NCBI RefSeq assembly: GCF_030272615.1 | Contig: NC_081415.1 | Coordinates: forward strand, 420,228,257 to 420,292,256 | Length of the DNA: 64,000 bases | Direction: 5' to 3' | Source: Cryptomeria japonica | Taxonomy: Eukaryota; Streptophyta; Pinopsida; Cupressales; Cupressaceae | Shown: positions 23,128 through 34,999 of the stretch, piece by piece | Position numbering within the stretch: position 1 is the first letter of the stretch | How the letters are laid out: the number at the start of each line of letters is the position of its first letter | Notes under the pieces: generated by a model | What the model saw: the letters and a program-made list of their open reading frames with translations, nothing else | Databases searched by the model: none | Told to the model about the DNA's origin: nothing | Made by a program: the position numbers and the translations under genes

Positions 23128-24230
23128 TTTGAAAGAGATAAGTTTTTTTTTGGTTGAATAATGTTCATGAATTTAATATGTAGTTTGTTTGTTTTTTTTG
23201 TTAATTCATGCAATTACATTATGCGTGTTATTTGTGAAACAACTTTGTCAATAGATGTTCGCTTACGACAAGCTGCATTTGGATATCTTGTGTTTAAATT
23301 TCTTCAATTTACTATGAGAAATTTGTCCCTTACATTTAGGACATCTTTAGATTCACAAGTCTGTTGCTTTTCAGGCTATAGAGTTTTGAAGTTCTATTTG
23401 TGATGAAGAGATTAAAATTCAAGAGGACTATGCAAAGGACTTTAGTGAAGATTCTGAGATTTTGCATTTCCATTTTTTATAAAACAAATATCTACCTGCA
23501 GAGGTGCAACAGTTCACTTGTGAAAGCCATAGAGGCACTTGTGCTGATAATGATAGCATCTAGGGTTACAAAGCCAAGATTGAGACAAGAGGGCTCTCTC
23601 AGTGAGAAGGAGCATACTGAAAGGGGATTTTGTTCTAAATCTCAAGATGATCATATTCATGCCTAGGGCTTGATCTTATGATAGTAGATCCATGGTGGTT
23701 TTGGATCTAGCACTTCCAACCGTATGAGAATCATACCAGATGATGAGAGTCTCCTAAAGCAAGATGTCTTCCATGATTGGGACCATGTGAGCAGGGGATG
23801 CTTCCGTGATAGAGGGAGCAGCTAAAAGGATGTGCTTCTATTGATATCCAAGGATCTTGGTTATATTGGTTCAAAGGGAGTGGACCATGTCAAGATGGTT
23901 TCTCTAGTGATCAGTCAAAGGACTATGATTCATGAGATGGAGACCCATTCATGTAGGCTGAAAGGCCTTTATGCTAACTTCTAGGTCATGATATTCCTAG
24001 ATAGATGAATACTTGGTGAACTTGGAATACACCAAGAGTGATGTAGACTCCAACCTTGTATTTCATGAAAGGTCAAAGCATGTGGAGATCAAGTATCACT
24101 ATGTTAGAGAAATGGTGGAAAGGTATGTTATTCACTAATGCATTCTTCTTTTCAAAAGATGTTTTAAAGTGTAAACTCTTGTGATTGCATTTCTCTTTGA
24201 GAGAGACTTAAGGTGAAAGCCCTTATCTAC
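23128..24230 (+). pseudogene. Copia pol remnant, mostly deleted
   Basis: Most of the segment shows no domain. At 24049-24129 one frame reads SNLVFHERSKHVEIKYHYVR, then EMVERYV, the conserved end of the Copia RNase H domain. Thus pol was internally deleted but its 3' end survives just before the nested LTR. Open frames at 23161-23403 and 23400-23666 have no recognisable content. Confidence 0.65.
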
Positions 24231-25092
24231 TGTTGATTGTAATTAGGTAGGAATGGCGGATTCCAATTGCCTTGGGCAACATTGGAATCCGCCCAAAGGG
24301 CTTGCCCCTCCTTCAACGTATAGGGTTGGGCCCTCTCTCACGGCACTTCCTAGAAACCTCACGCCACATTCAAGGTAACGTGCTCCCATGAATAGGGCCG
24401 ACCCTATCTAATAAAGCATTTTGGTAAAAGAGATATTAATAATTAAAGGTTATTAATAAAGTAAAAGCCGACATAACAAGATCTTGCACCACATATAAAT
24501 AAAGGACATCTTCACCTAATTATACACACACATACAACATATCATTTCATGCAAAATATATATCTGCCTAATGCGAAGTCAAAAGAAGGAATGCATGCGA
24601 GTCATACTTGCCTTTGAAGGTGCTAACATCAAGTACATACCATCATAAAGGAGTGCGAACTGCCCCAGTTTCAAGGCACTGTGGTTACAGACTAGTTTCA
24701 AGCATAAGAGCAGACTTAAGATGCACTAAATGTGCAGATCTAGTGTATGAACCTGATTGCTGGTTGGTGTGCTAAAGGGGCAGATCTAATGCTTATGAAA
24801 GTGCAGACTTGTTGAAGATTTCATCAGCCCTATCTCAGACCTCTACAAGTACTTGAGGTAAGTATTGTAATCAGAATATTGAATATAATCCATAATCAGA
24901 TCTGAGGATCTTTTCTGGCTGGGTTTTTCCTCCTAGGAGGTTTTCCCAGGATAATTGTGTTTTGTTCTTATTTGTTCATTTCTATGTTATGTCTAAATCT
25001 AGAAATCTCTAAATTTTACAACAAACAATCTAATTAGAAAATAAATTCTGATTTCTGAGTTTTACATTAATCTGAAAGTATAAAAATCAACA
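24231..25092 (+). mobile_element. nested solo LTR (862 bp), Copia-like
   Basis: Starts TGTTGATT and ends AATCAACA, with the perfect TSD TCTAC on both sides (24226-24230; 25093-25097). It contains a TATA-like ACATATAAATAAAG near 24492 and the palindrome CCTCCTAGGAGG near 24928, both usual in plant Copia LTRs. It was inserted into the larger Copia element after that element had landed. Confidence 0.9.
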
Positions 25093-25147
25093 TCTACACC
25101 CTCTGATATGGTTCATGGTGGATGTCATGTGTGTGACGCCATGACAA

Positions 25148-25620
25148 ACATCACGTGAGAGAGTACGTGATGATTTTCTTGTACTTGTGTGTTTACCCTC
25201 TGGATGAGCCATGGTGAATATCATTGTGAGGTAACGATCTCACAATGATGAACACTTGTACATCTCACCATTATTGTGAGGTGATGATCTCACAATAATG
25301 GTTGATATCACGTGAGATGATATCTATGAATAAACCATAATGGTGGATGTCACATGAGGTGATATCTATGGATATGCCATAATGGTTGATATCACGTGAG
25401 GTGATATCTATGGATATGCCATAATGGTTGATATCTTGAGAGGTAATATCTATGGATATGCCATAATGGTGGATATCATGTGAAGTGATATCCGTGGACA
25501 AGCCCTAATGGTGGATATTACATAAGGAGATATCTATGGTGGATATCATGAGAAGTGATATCTGTGGATATGCCATAATGCTTGATATCACTGTGAGGTG
25601 ATGTCTTTCTCTTCCACAAA
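25148..25620. repeat. hairpin minisatellite (42-bp units) in the Copia element
   Basis: Three single hairpins come first: ATCACGT/ACGTGAT (25150-25171), ATCATTGTGAG/CTCACAATGAT (25220-25249) and CCATTATTGTGAG/CTCACAATAATGG (25268-25301). Then come about six to seven 42-bp units, each with GATATCAC-loop-GTGATATC or a near variant, separated by TATGGATATGCCATAATGG-type spacers. The minus-strand open frame at 25271-25501 (repeated SIDITSxDINHYG) is a by-product of the 42-bp period and not a gene. Confidence 0.85.
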
Positions 25621-25696
25621 TAGATGTAGCTATTGTGATATATCATCACAAGAGGTGATGCAACTTATAAAGGTTAAGAAGGATTCCTCCCTAGCT

Positions 25697-25705
25697 AAGA
25701 GGGAG
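25697..25705 (+). promoter_or_regulatory. polypurine tract of the Copia element
   Basis: AAGAGGGAG lies immediately before the TGTTG start of the 3' LTR, the expected plus-strand primer position. Confidence 0.85.
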
Positions 25706-26433
25706 TGTTGATGATAGAATAGCTACGGTCAGAATCTATTAGGACCGATAGAGACAACGTAGTTGTCTAATTGGCCTATCGGCCTTAGACAATTGCATAT
25801 ACCAGCTATTAATGAAAACTGATATTAAATGCCTAATATATTAAACAATATTAAAATCGATATTAGTTAAATATAATCAATATGAAAAACATTAGCAAAT
25901 GATTGTTGTTGATATGTATAATCGACTATCAATATCTATATTACACTATCGATCTTTTTTATCACCGTATTGTCTAATTATCGGTGAAGTGTGTTATTGC
26001 ACATAACTGATTATGTTTAAAATTGGTTTAGTTGTAAATACCGATTACATTAATGTATCGGTTTGCCTCCAAAGGTATCATGTCCCTACGTGTAGAGTCA
26101 CGACCTCGGGTATCCTATATCATACAATGCAATTCCTTTGGGAGGAATATATTTAGGATACGATAAGGCAGAGATATAATAAGCAGACAGCGATATATAC
26201 ATGATACGATCAGGCGGAGATATAATCAGCAGCTAGCAATAAAAGGTGGATACATATACAGCAGTCTTTGACATATACACATTTAGTTTGTGATATTCAC
26301 TTGCAGTGAATTCGTTATACATTCTGCAGATTGGATCTCCATCATATATAGTTTGAATTGACATCAAACGGAGATCAGAGTTCAAATAAAATTTAAAATT
26401 ACCTACCTATTATAATCTGATCAAAACTTAACA
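25706..26433 (+). repeat. 3' LTR of the Copia element
   Basis: 728 bp, same ends as the 5' LTR. It lacks 34 bp between two AGCAATAA repeats (one repeat kept), a typical slippage or recombination deletion. The long inverted repeat is weakened by transitions, many at CpG positions. Confidence 0.92.
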
Positions 26434-26879
26434 ACTAAGTTGAAGACATGATAACAAATCAACAAGATAAGTGATCAATGCATTATGCATCATACCAAAC
26501 ACCTATCAAAGTCTGTTGACTTTCTCTTGATTATTTCTAAAATCAGATATTCTGTTTGGATCGATTGACTTGATTTTCTTTTTCTGATGCCTTTGATGTC
26601 CATATCGACTTGCCTCATATACCTCTTCAATTGGAATGAAGAGTCATGTCCTCTTCCAAGTACACAACCATTCCCAAGACTGTGTCCTTTCACACTGTCC
26701 CGTGCTAGTTATTCTCCTTAACAAATCATCAATTACATGAAGGCTATCAAAATCTTGCTTTAGTTATCATGCCAATTCGAAGTCTTCTTGCATTCCTTTA
26801 CTCCTTCCTCCCCTCCCAGGAAGACGTTTATTTACCTGTATGCTGGTTAATGGATCAAATGCTTAGCAGGCTGACACTT

Positions 26880-27040
26880 AGAAAATTGTGAAGTCTTATG
26901 GAATAAGACAATTTTCTGAATTTATTTGATGATTATTGTATTAGAGTCGGGTTATGACAAAAACAAGCCCACCAGATTTGAACCTGAGCTATCAGAGCAA
27001 TAAGTGCTTTACCTTCCCACTAATCCATAGTAACTAGTTT
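26880..27040 (-). mobile_element. tRNA-derived SINE or tRNA pseudogene
   Basis: On the minus strand, TGGATTAGTGG (27027-27017) fits RNA polymerase III box A (one change from TGGCNNAGTGG). GGTTCAAATCT (26984-26974) fits box B. The spacing of about 33 bp matches tRNA heads. The tRNA cloverleaf cannot be completed, so it is not a functional tRNA. The 3' body limit is uncertain. Confidence 0.5.
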
Positions 27041-27799
27041 AAATTTATCAGTTATTATTATAACAAATACCTCACTAATTACGATACAAATAATGTGAAG
27101 CCAAAAAAGCCAAATTTTACCACTACAACTATAATCAGGACCAGTATAATCGTTGCCAACAATGTATGAAAATCTTGAATACCTCAATAACGGATGGATA
27201 ATCTTGAATGCCTTTTTGCATGAGATGAAAAGCATAGAGAATTGCTTTCTCCTGCATTTTGTTATAGGGGAAAAAATTGCAAATGCAAATCAGGCAATGC
27301 CATAGTTTAATAATACGAGCTACTTACATGGAGTAATTCTCTTTCATACTTCAATCAGTTCATATAAATTATATACAAGAACATCTTAACCCCACGTCTG
27401 TTACTCTTCTTGTTAGTATCAATTTGGATTAGGATGATAAAATTCTGTGCTGCAAAATATATCCATTCGTTTTCAAAAAAAATGCATGCCTTTTCTCTTT
27501 CATCTCTCTTCAAACAATTATTAGCTAAAAGGAAAACAAAATATTATATGGCATTAAGGAATATTCTATAGGAGGTTTCCTAATTTTTAAGAGATATCTA
27601 GAGAGATCAGCTGATATTTCCTATTCTCTGTAATTGTCTTCATATGTGTCTAGGAGAAGAAAATGTGTTTCAAGGTCCAGTTTCAAGATGGGAGAAATTA
27701 CCAGGTGTTAGGGTACAACTCTCCAGGAAACTGTGTATAATAAGATTCTAACAAACTTTTCAGCATAACTAAGGTTGATAGAAAATCTGAAATTTAATT

Positions 27800-29950
27800 T
27801 CAGTGAGCGTTCCAAGATTACTACTGCAACTAACACTAGAATGAAGCCTACTATTAAATTTTGGCAAACACTCCTACTATTAAATTTTGGCAAACACTCC
27901 AGCATCTTAGAACAGCAGTAACTTCCACAGTCCAGCTTTTTACTTCAAGTCCTGCCACTTCCTCACAACCCAAACCCCTAAAAACAAAAAAGATGCACCA
28001 TCAATGTTCTTCTTCTTTCTTCCATTCCAAGAATAATTACACTGTACATAAAACAACATTTAACTGCAAAGATGCATATTCTCAGCTTTTGGAATGCATC
28101 TACCATAAGTGCGTATTAAAAGTAGGGTAAGATCAACCAAAAAAAAGTGAAAATAAGGCAAGTTACCATGCCAAAGCAAATACGTGTGTATCATTACTGC
28201 TGCTCGAATGGAAACAATTCGCAATATTAAATTTTACTGAATGACCCTGTATTATCACTGCTCTGATCTTTATACAGATCAAAATGTTCCATTTTACAGG
28301 TTTCAAAAGCTAAATTATAAAAAATTGATTGAAAATTTTATAATAGATGGATAGAAACTTGCTTGCTTTTCTCTCAATAATAATCATTCTTGTTACTTCC
28401 AAGGCTAAGTACATCATATAGAAAATTATTTTTGTTTCTCGAATGAATGTTATCAGTTTTCAGTATGCATTTATAATACACTAATAGTAGCAAATTTTTT
28501 AAAAATTTAACCACAAAAGGTGAAATTATTTTTAACCACTGAGGTGAAATCAAGGCTAATTGCTGCAACCCAACTAACATTCAACATTATTCTTGTAATT
28601 AACACCAAAACTCCTACTGTTGATTTCTTCAAATATTCCAACATTATAACCGTAATGAAGTTAATATGGATATTGTATTCAGTATTTACTAATGAGTTTT
28701 AGCAAACAATCTAGCATTATTACTGCAATTAAAGCTAGTATGAATCCTATGGTTGAATTTTAGAGAACATTCCAACATAAGTACTAAAACTCACTGTTGA
28801 ACCACCCTCCCTTTTTTGTGAATATTGTACTATCCTTTATTCAATAAAGTTAACGTGGAAATATTCATCAAAAATAAAATATTAAAAAGAAACCCACAGT
28901 TGCACTTAGATTTACTAAGAAAGTTATCAGAGATAGATGGACCTTTCTTGCTTTTCTCCCAACACTCTTCTTTCCTGTTGTGCACAATATAGAAAATGAC
29001 CTTTGCGACACGGATGAATTTTATCAATTTTCAGTATGCATCTATAATACACTGATAGTAGGGTAATACTAATTTTAAACATTGAAAAGATGATATGTAT
29101 TCTAACCACTAAAAGATGAAGTTAGGTTAACTACTGCGACCTAGCTAATTTTCAACATTATTATGGCATCTAAGATCAAAAAACTTATTGTAGAATTTCA
29201 TTGGATATTCCAACATCATTACTGCCAGTGAAGTTTAAAAGGATTTATTAACGAATTTTCGCACACATTCCACCACTATCACTGTTCAAACATTGCAGAA
29301 CTATTACTGCAATTAAAGTTAACAGAAATCCTCTGGTTGAATTTTAGCGAACAGTTCAACATAAATATTATACCTTAGGTTAATCTTGATCCCACAGTGA
29401 ATTCGGTACAAATTTCAGTATTATGACTGCAACCAAATTTATAAGAAACAGGCAGTTGCATTTTGGCATACGTTAGAGGATTATCACTGCAACTGAAAGC
29501 AACTAACAGTTGCATTTTGGCAATAATGCGAGGGTTATACTGCAACTAAGGTTGATATTTATCCTTCTATTAGATTTTACCAAACATTTCAACATTAGTA
29601 ATACTTCTCAGCTCATATAAATGCTACTGTTTAATAGAGTGCAGTTTCGAGTATTATAACTGTCACCAAGTTCAAAGGGAAACATACAGTTCAATTTTAG
29701 GATGGATTATAACTGCAATTAAGATTAATATGGATCATACGTGGAACATTCCAACATTAATGCTAAACCAAGTGATAATATGAATTCTACCGTTAAATTT
29801 CAGTAAACACTCCCGCGTTAAAATGCAACACCGATCAATTTTACGAGTTTTAAGAGCAAAAGAACGAACTATAATACAATTTGTGCCAATCTTTACTGTA
29901 AAAGCTGTAGCAGCAAACTCTAGCACAATTTGTATCAATCTTTAGTGCAA
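27800..29950. repeat. degenerate satellite-like region, ~55-65-bp units
   Basis: A motif like TTACTGCAA(C/T)TAA, then an AATCCTACTGTTGAATTTT-type stretch, then CAAACATTCCAACATTA recurs many times (for example near 27818, 28733, 29310, 29424, 29488, 29540 and 29713). Spacing is about 52-65 bp where units are adjacent. It includes a fresh 26-bp tandem copy at 27848-27899 and a larger duplication at 28349-29520. No coding potential. Confidence 0.65.
28349..29520. repeat. tandem duplication with ~588-bp period
   Basis: CTTGCTTTTCTC, then TATAGAAAAT, then TTTTCAGTATGCAT, TATAATACACT and ATAGTAG occur at about 28361-28487. They recur in the same order at 28949-29063. The following TTAACCACT segment repeats at 28533 and 29103. 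The offset is about 588 bp throughout. The copies are diverged. Confidence 0.65.
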
Positions 29951-30480
29951 AATGTATTTGCGATTGATTCATCCTATCAAAGATGCCGCCTTGAGCTTAA
30001 AAATACAAGTCTACGAAATACGAAGAATACCTGGGCGGCAGAGGCGGAAAAGCGGATCAAATTGCAACAAAACAGACCACCAACCACTGGAGAGACAAGC
30101 TGGCCCGATCGGAGTGGCGGAAATGATGAAATGGAGACCGATCCCGCCTCTAAACCCTTGTATTTTTCCAGATCCCAATGACTAATGCAAAGAAAAAACG
30201 GAACAAGTAGGGCGAGTGGTCACATGCACAAGTTGCAGATGCGTACGGCTGGTTGGCAAATGGGGCTTCTCCGGGTGATCGCCCGCTTAATGCCCTGTCC
30301 TGCAGCCTGGACTGGCCTGTGCCTGCCTTGGCTTCCTTCGCTTTGCTTTCCACACGCGAGGAAGGAATTGAAAACGCAACGTGGCGGATGACTCGGCTCC
30401 TCCTCCTTCAACCTACTTCCTCTCTCGCTGCCTTACGTGTCTATGCCAGCGCTGAATTCCTCCGCCGACAAAAACTATTA
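29950..30480 (-). promoter_or_regulatory. GC-rich promoter / first-exon-like block, possibly of the CID4-like gene
   Basis: GC and CpG content rise sharply here against AT-rich surroundings. On the minus strand a segment with pyrimidine-rich blocks ends GCCGCCCAG|GTATTC, with a donor at 30030-30029, as for a non-coding first exon ending at 30031. The only minus-strand gene to the left is the CID4-like one, whose leader appears to start after an intron acceptor. That would imply an intron of about 17 kb, not unusual in conifers. Open frames of 60-110 codons on both strands reflect high GC and have no family signal. Confidence 0.4.
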
Positions 30481-30599
30481 ACTTTTTGGTCCTTAGGGAT
30501 AACTCTATGCAAATTTATTACCCTTAGTACGCCTCCTTACTCTCTTCACCAAAATTCCACACTACCTTTGACCAGGAAAAAGGATTGACTTTATTTCCC

Positions 30600-33350
30600 C
30601 AATAGATCCTACCGTTTCTTAGCAGCGTATTGTCTATCCAGCCCTAGATGCAATTTTTTAGTATGGAGGGTCCATATTCTTGTAGTTATCTATTATAAGA
30701 GTCTACGTTCCCAGTGTCAAATAAGAGTATAAGTAGGTTGAATCTTTTCAATTAAGAGTCAAGGATTGAGGAGTATTTATTCATATATGTTCAGGTGCAA
30801 TCTCAAATGCCCCTTGTGATGTAACGCCTTGCACCCAACAAGGCTTGATTCTAAGTGGGCTCATTCAAAACCATTCAACTTCACCAACAAATCAAGGATT
30901 CATTGACAAATGCACATTTTTAATTAATTAATAAATAGTCAAATGTGTATTTAATATGATTTTTGTATTTGATCTAAAATTAGTAAATGGTTTTTACTTT
31001 AGAGATAATGTTAAATGGGCTCAAATAAGCTTAGGAGAATCGAATCTTAGTGAATGCAAGGGTTTATATCTTAAGGGATGAGATTGGGATTGTGTCCTAA
31101 ATAATTGTAACAAAATAGATATCATGTAATCCTTAACACTTAGTCAAAAAGATATCAACTTAGACTAATACTCGTGCTACTAATAAATTGTAAAAATGAT
31201 TTAGATTGATATAAACTCCTTTATAAAAAAAAAAAAAAATCAAAATTAAATAAAGTTGACCATAATTATGAAAGTTTGTCACAATTTTTGTTTTATTATA
31301 ATTATAAATAAACTATTAATCATTATTGTTATTCCTTGTTTTTATGCATAGTTGAACAAAGAATTTTTCTAAATATAATATAATTTTCGATTAGAATATA
31401 AAGGGATCTTAGAATGTGCTCCAAAAAGCTTTTAGTGAATGTGCATCATCTCATAGAAAAAGTCTAACAAGGACTTTGAGGCACTTTAGTCCATTCTATT
31501 TATCATCATTAAGTGACAAAGATTTTGTTTTGATACATGGCTTGTAATAAATAATTTGTTAAAAAATACAAATTTAATATTTTATCATAGTTATTGAAAG
31601 TTTAAATGTGTTTGTCTTCATACTAACATGGTATATATTCAGTTTCAAATTCAATATCTTACCAAGCAATGCTAAAATGGTGATGAATAATTGATGATTT
31701 CTCAAAAACATTGTATGGTTGCTTGGCTCAAAAAAGAACGATTTATAGATAATGATCACTATTGTTAAGTTTTCTTCTAAATTGGAAGTGGCAAACATCC
31801 TGGAAATTAAAGATGATATTTTCATAATCTTATATAGAGAATTTGAAAGCTTTCGGATTAAAATTATGAATGAGTTTTTTTGCATCAATATGTTGAATTG
31901 CTTTGTGATCCATTATCAAAATGAGTAGAGAAAATTGATATTATAAAGCTTAAAGGTATGATATGGTATTCACTTAAAGATATGATATGATATTTACTTA
32001 AAATGTGTTATTTTCACAATTCATTGTAGGGAATTCAAAAACCTTCTAGATTAAATTTGTGTAATAGTTTATTTCATCAATTATTTGAAACACATTATAT
32101 TATCCATCATCAAAATAAAGAGACAAAATATCAAAAATGAACATCTAATATCTTAAGTATATCCTCTCACATTAATTACACCAAACATACAAACACTAAA
32201 ACCCTAATAGACTCTTTGATATTTAATATTTAACAAAGAAAAAACCACCCCAAGCATCCAAATGGTAAAAATTCAATAAACTTATTGTCTCCTCTCTACA
32301 TAAACATAGCTCTTTTTTATAATCAAGTTGGAACTTATCTCTTTAACAAGATGAGCCCCCTATAACCTCTCAAGGTTGTAGACCTAGCCCAAATGAGCAT
32401 GCAACAATATAACCCCAAGCAATGAGAATCAATATTAGGACCTACATGGGATGAACTCGCATCCCTTAACCAACTATGCAACCCTTTTGGACTTACATAA
32501 ACATCTCTTAATAAAGCCAAAAATTATTTCCATCAGTGGTGACTAACTACAAATGAGGATCATAAACTTTTTTTATGAATATTTTTCCACAAAACTCTCT
32601 TGCTAGGCAAATGGATTTGTTGGTTGATGAATTCTCTACCAATATTTCTTCTTGTTGAAATACTAGTCTTCTAGCCAAACAACTAATTACTACCAAATAA
32701 GATAATGATTGTCCACTTGCAAACTAATGTTGTAACTTGATCTTGTTAAGATGAGTCGGACAAAATGTGCTTTGGGTGAAGAATTTAAGTTGTAGAAAAA
32801 TGAATACTTGTTTATATGGGATTTGAAAAAATTATAATCTAAAAAAAATAGTTTAGAGTAAAAAGTTTACCTTAATAATGATTATAGAAACATTGTGGAA
32901 TATTCCAATAGAATATGGTTACAAATAGATGGTTGCAATAATGTTTCCTTTCCTATATCTTATAACTATAAAAAAATTGAAAATGGAAAAACATATATTT
33001 TATATTAATTTGCACTCAGGTATACATCTTATTTTGATTTGGTTTATAAGTTTTCTTTGTTAACTAATGTATAAATCTAAAATTAATCAAGTGAACCTTT
33101 TTTTCAAGGAAAAAAATATTATTTATTTTTTGATAAATGGTGATAATATCGCCGATATATATTAATATGTATATAGAAGAGTTTGCATCTAGGTCAAACC
33201 TCACCCAAAAAGAAATACTGAGGATGTCGTAATCAAATTTTTCAAAAAAGAACTAGATACTATCTACAACACCCCTTATCACTATAGATATATCAGAAAA
33301 GGCATATTTACAAAAAGATAATTGGTCGAAACAAGCCATATCCCAACATG
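30600..33350. other. AT-rich DNA without recognisable genes
   Basis: Very AT-rich, with an A-run near 31228 and only short open frames. It may hold LTR debris (the CTTGCACCCAACAAGGCTTG block near 30830), but I cannot define ends. Confidence 0.45.
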
Positions 33351-33360
33351 AAAGTGAATT

Positions 33361-34097
33361 TCAATCTGAACTTGTGGAATCTAAGTCCAAATAAACAACA
33401 TTACTATTAGCACTACCATCGATTAATGCACACCATGTCACCAGAGTCAGATTTGAGGATCTAGTACCACATAATGTCAGGATTCCACTAGGACCAAGAA
33501 TGTCCTTTACACCAACCACCACAAAATTTGAAGACTCAAGAATATCATCACCAATAGCAAGAAACTTGTTTTTAGATGAGGTCAAATCTTGCAAAGCTAG
33601 GGCTACATTAAGGTGAGCTAAAGGCAAAGGAGAACAATGACCCAAAGAAGGTGCAGAATTCTGAATTTATCAAGGGAATATTCAAAAACTTTCTTGCTAA
33701 GTGCAGGTTGCAGTCACTCAAAAGCTCGCATGGTGTCTTTAAAAGCATCATTCAACAAACTAAGCCCCACTTCATTAAGAAGCTCCAGATAGGTAAGATT
33801 TATAGCTACATCATCCTACACTAAGAAACCTCCAATTGGAAACAACCCCAGCTCCAAGTCATGTGAATTCTAACCGGCATCAAGATTAGAAAGAGTGGAG
33901 ACAAAAGTTTGAACATATGCATTTGTGATAGCTAACACCATTGCATAATCCAAAAGAAGGTTCATAGAATTTTTTAGGAATCTAGTAAAACTTTGAAATT
34001 TCAACATGCATACACAAGATAATGAAAGCTTTTCCTTGTTGTAACCGTTGAACACACCACAAGAATGAGAGGGGAGGTGAATCACTCTAGATTTCAA
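33361..34097 (-). pseudogene. unidentified broken ORF
   Basis: Two minus-strand open segments, 33361-33645 (94 aa, LNVALALQDLTSSKN near its start) and 33870-34097 (75 aa), are linked by readable sequence in shifted frames with a few stops. No known domain is recognised. Base composition is higher in GC than the flanks, so it was probably once coding, most likely part of a mobile element. Confidence 0.3.
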
Positions 34098-34109
34098 AAT
34101 TACTTAATT

Positions 34110-34420
34110 TGTTATCTTCAAACTTTAAACCACGGCCATAAAATCACAACAACAATGAATCATAAAGCACATCAAACACATGAACACCACATTTACTTGG
34201 AAAATTCAAGTAGGAAAAAACCATGGTGAGAATAAGACTCACAATATGAATATAATTTGTTACAATATTGCCTCTAAAACTCCATGGGGGCTTCACTTAG
34301 TGAACCTGGGTTATATCAAGTGCACTCATGGCATACTAAAGAATCTCCCTATTTTTAAAAAATATTGCCTTAAACTCCTTTCTTGTCACCCCCTCCCAAT
34401 ACACAACCCAAATTAAAAAC
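34110..34420 (+). repeat. LTR-like fragment with ATGGGGGCTTCAC block
   Basis: A block CCATGGGGGCTTCAC followed by an ATATCAAGTGCACTCAT stretch (about 34285-34340) recurs at 40575-40630. A GGAAAAAACCATGG-type stretch (about 34215) resembles GGGAAAAACCACGG at 55555 and GGGAAAAGCCACGG at 56575. These look like shared terminal motifs of several retroelement families. Boundaries are not resolved. Confidence 0.35.
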
Positions 34421-34999
34421 CCTCCTATTTTCACCAAATATTGTATGTATCAATTTTTTCTTTAACATTTTCCATATCCCTTTATGTTTCTATCTTATGC
34501 TATGATAAGAGTTAGTTAGGTTTTCAGCAAAAATCTAGATTTGGTGGAAGGTGCTAATATTAATTGATGGGTTCTAAATTAACTCAAGCTACTATTTAAC
34601 TTGGCTTGGTTTAAAGTTGGAACCCTAGACACGTGTGTCGGGACTATTTTTACAACCCCTAGGGTTAGGGTTTCATAAGATGTTTTGAGCTTGTGCATTT
34701 AAAATACCTTTAGGTGGGATCTTGTTCTAATTTTGTGTTGGCAGGCTCATCCGGTAAGTTTTCTTCTTAAGTTATCTCTAAGGGTTCTAAGTTGTTGCAT
34801 TAACCAACCCTATGCCTAAGCCTTTACTTATTATGCTAGTTGATATATTTTCCTTAAGTCTTCATGTGCATGTATTTATTTTTTCTTAGTCAAGTGTTAC
34901 TGTGTATTGGTCCCCACTTATGTCCTAGTAACTTTGCCTTTAAATCACATTCTTTAAGTCACTCTTAAGTCATGGTCCCACCTAGGAGTCATTGGGTTG

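Larger units (their letters stand above)
21414..26433 (+). mobile_element. full-length but defective Ty1/Copia retrotransposon (5,020 bp)
   Basis: The 5' LTR (21414-22175) and 3' LTR (25706-26433) both run TGTTGATGATAG to AAAACTTAACA. The flanks ATTAA (21409-21413) and ACTAA (26434-26438) form a 5-bp TSD with one change. A PBS follows the 5' LTR and a purine tract precedes the 3' LTR. Inside are a broken gag with zinc knuckle and only the last part of pol. A nested solo LTR and a hairpin minisatellite occupy the rest. LTRs differ by a few percent, mostly transitions, plus one 34-bp deletion. Moderately young and unable to move itself. Confidence 0.92.

Noticed and set aside
25271-25501. Open frame with repeated SIDITSxDINHYG units as a repeat protein gene
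   Set aside because: The 42-bp repeat is a multiple of three, so an open frame appears by itself; it lies inside a retrotransposon with no start context.
25300-25600. CRISPR-like array
   Set aside because: The units are contiguous 42-bp tandem repeats with similar spacers in a plant retrotransposon; there are no unique spacers or cas genes.
26974-27027. Functional tRNA gene
   Set aside because: Box A and box B are present, but acceptor and anticodon stems cannot be completed.
29930-30588. Overlapping open frames of 60-110 codons on both strands as genes
   Set aside because: They overlap each other in a GC-rich block and none has a recognisable domain; a promoter/first-exon block explains them better.
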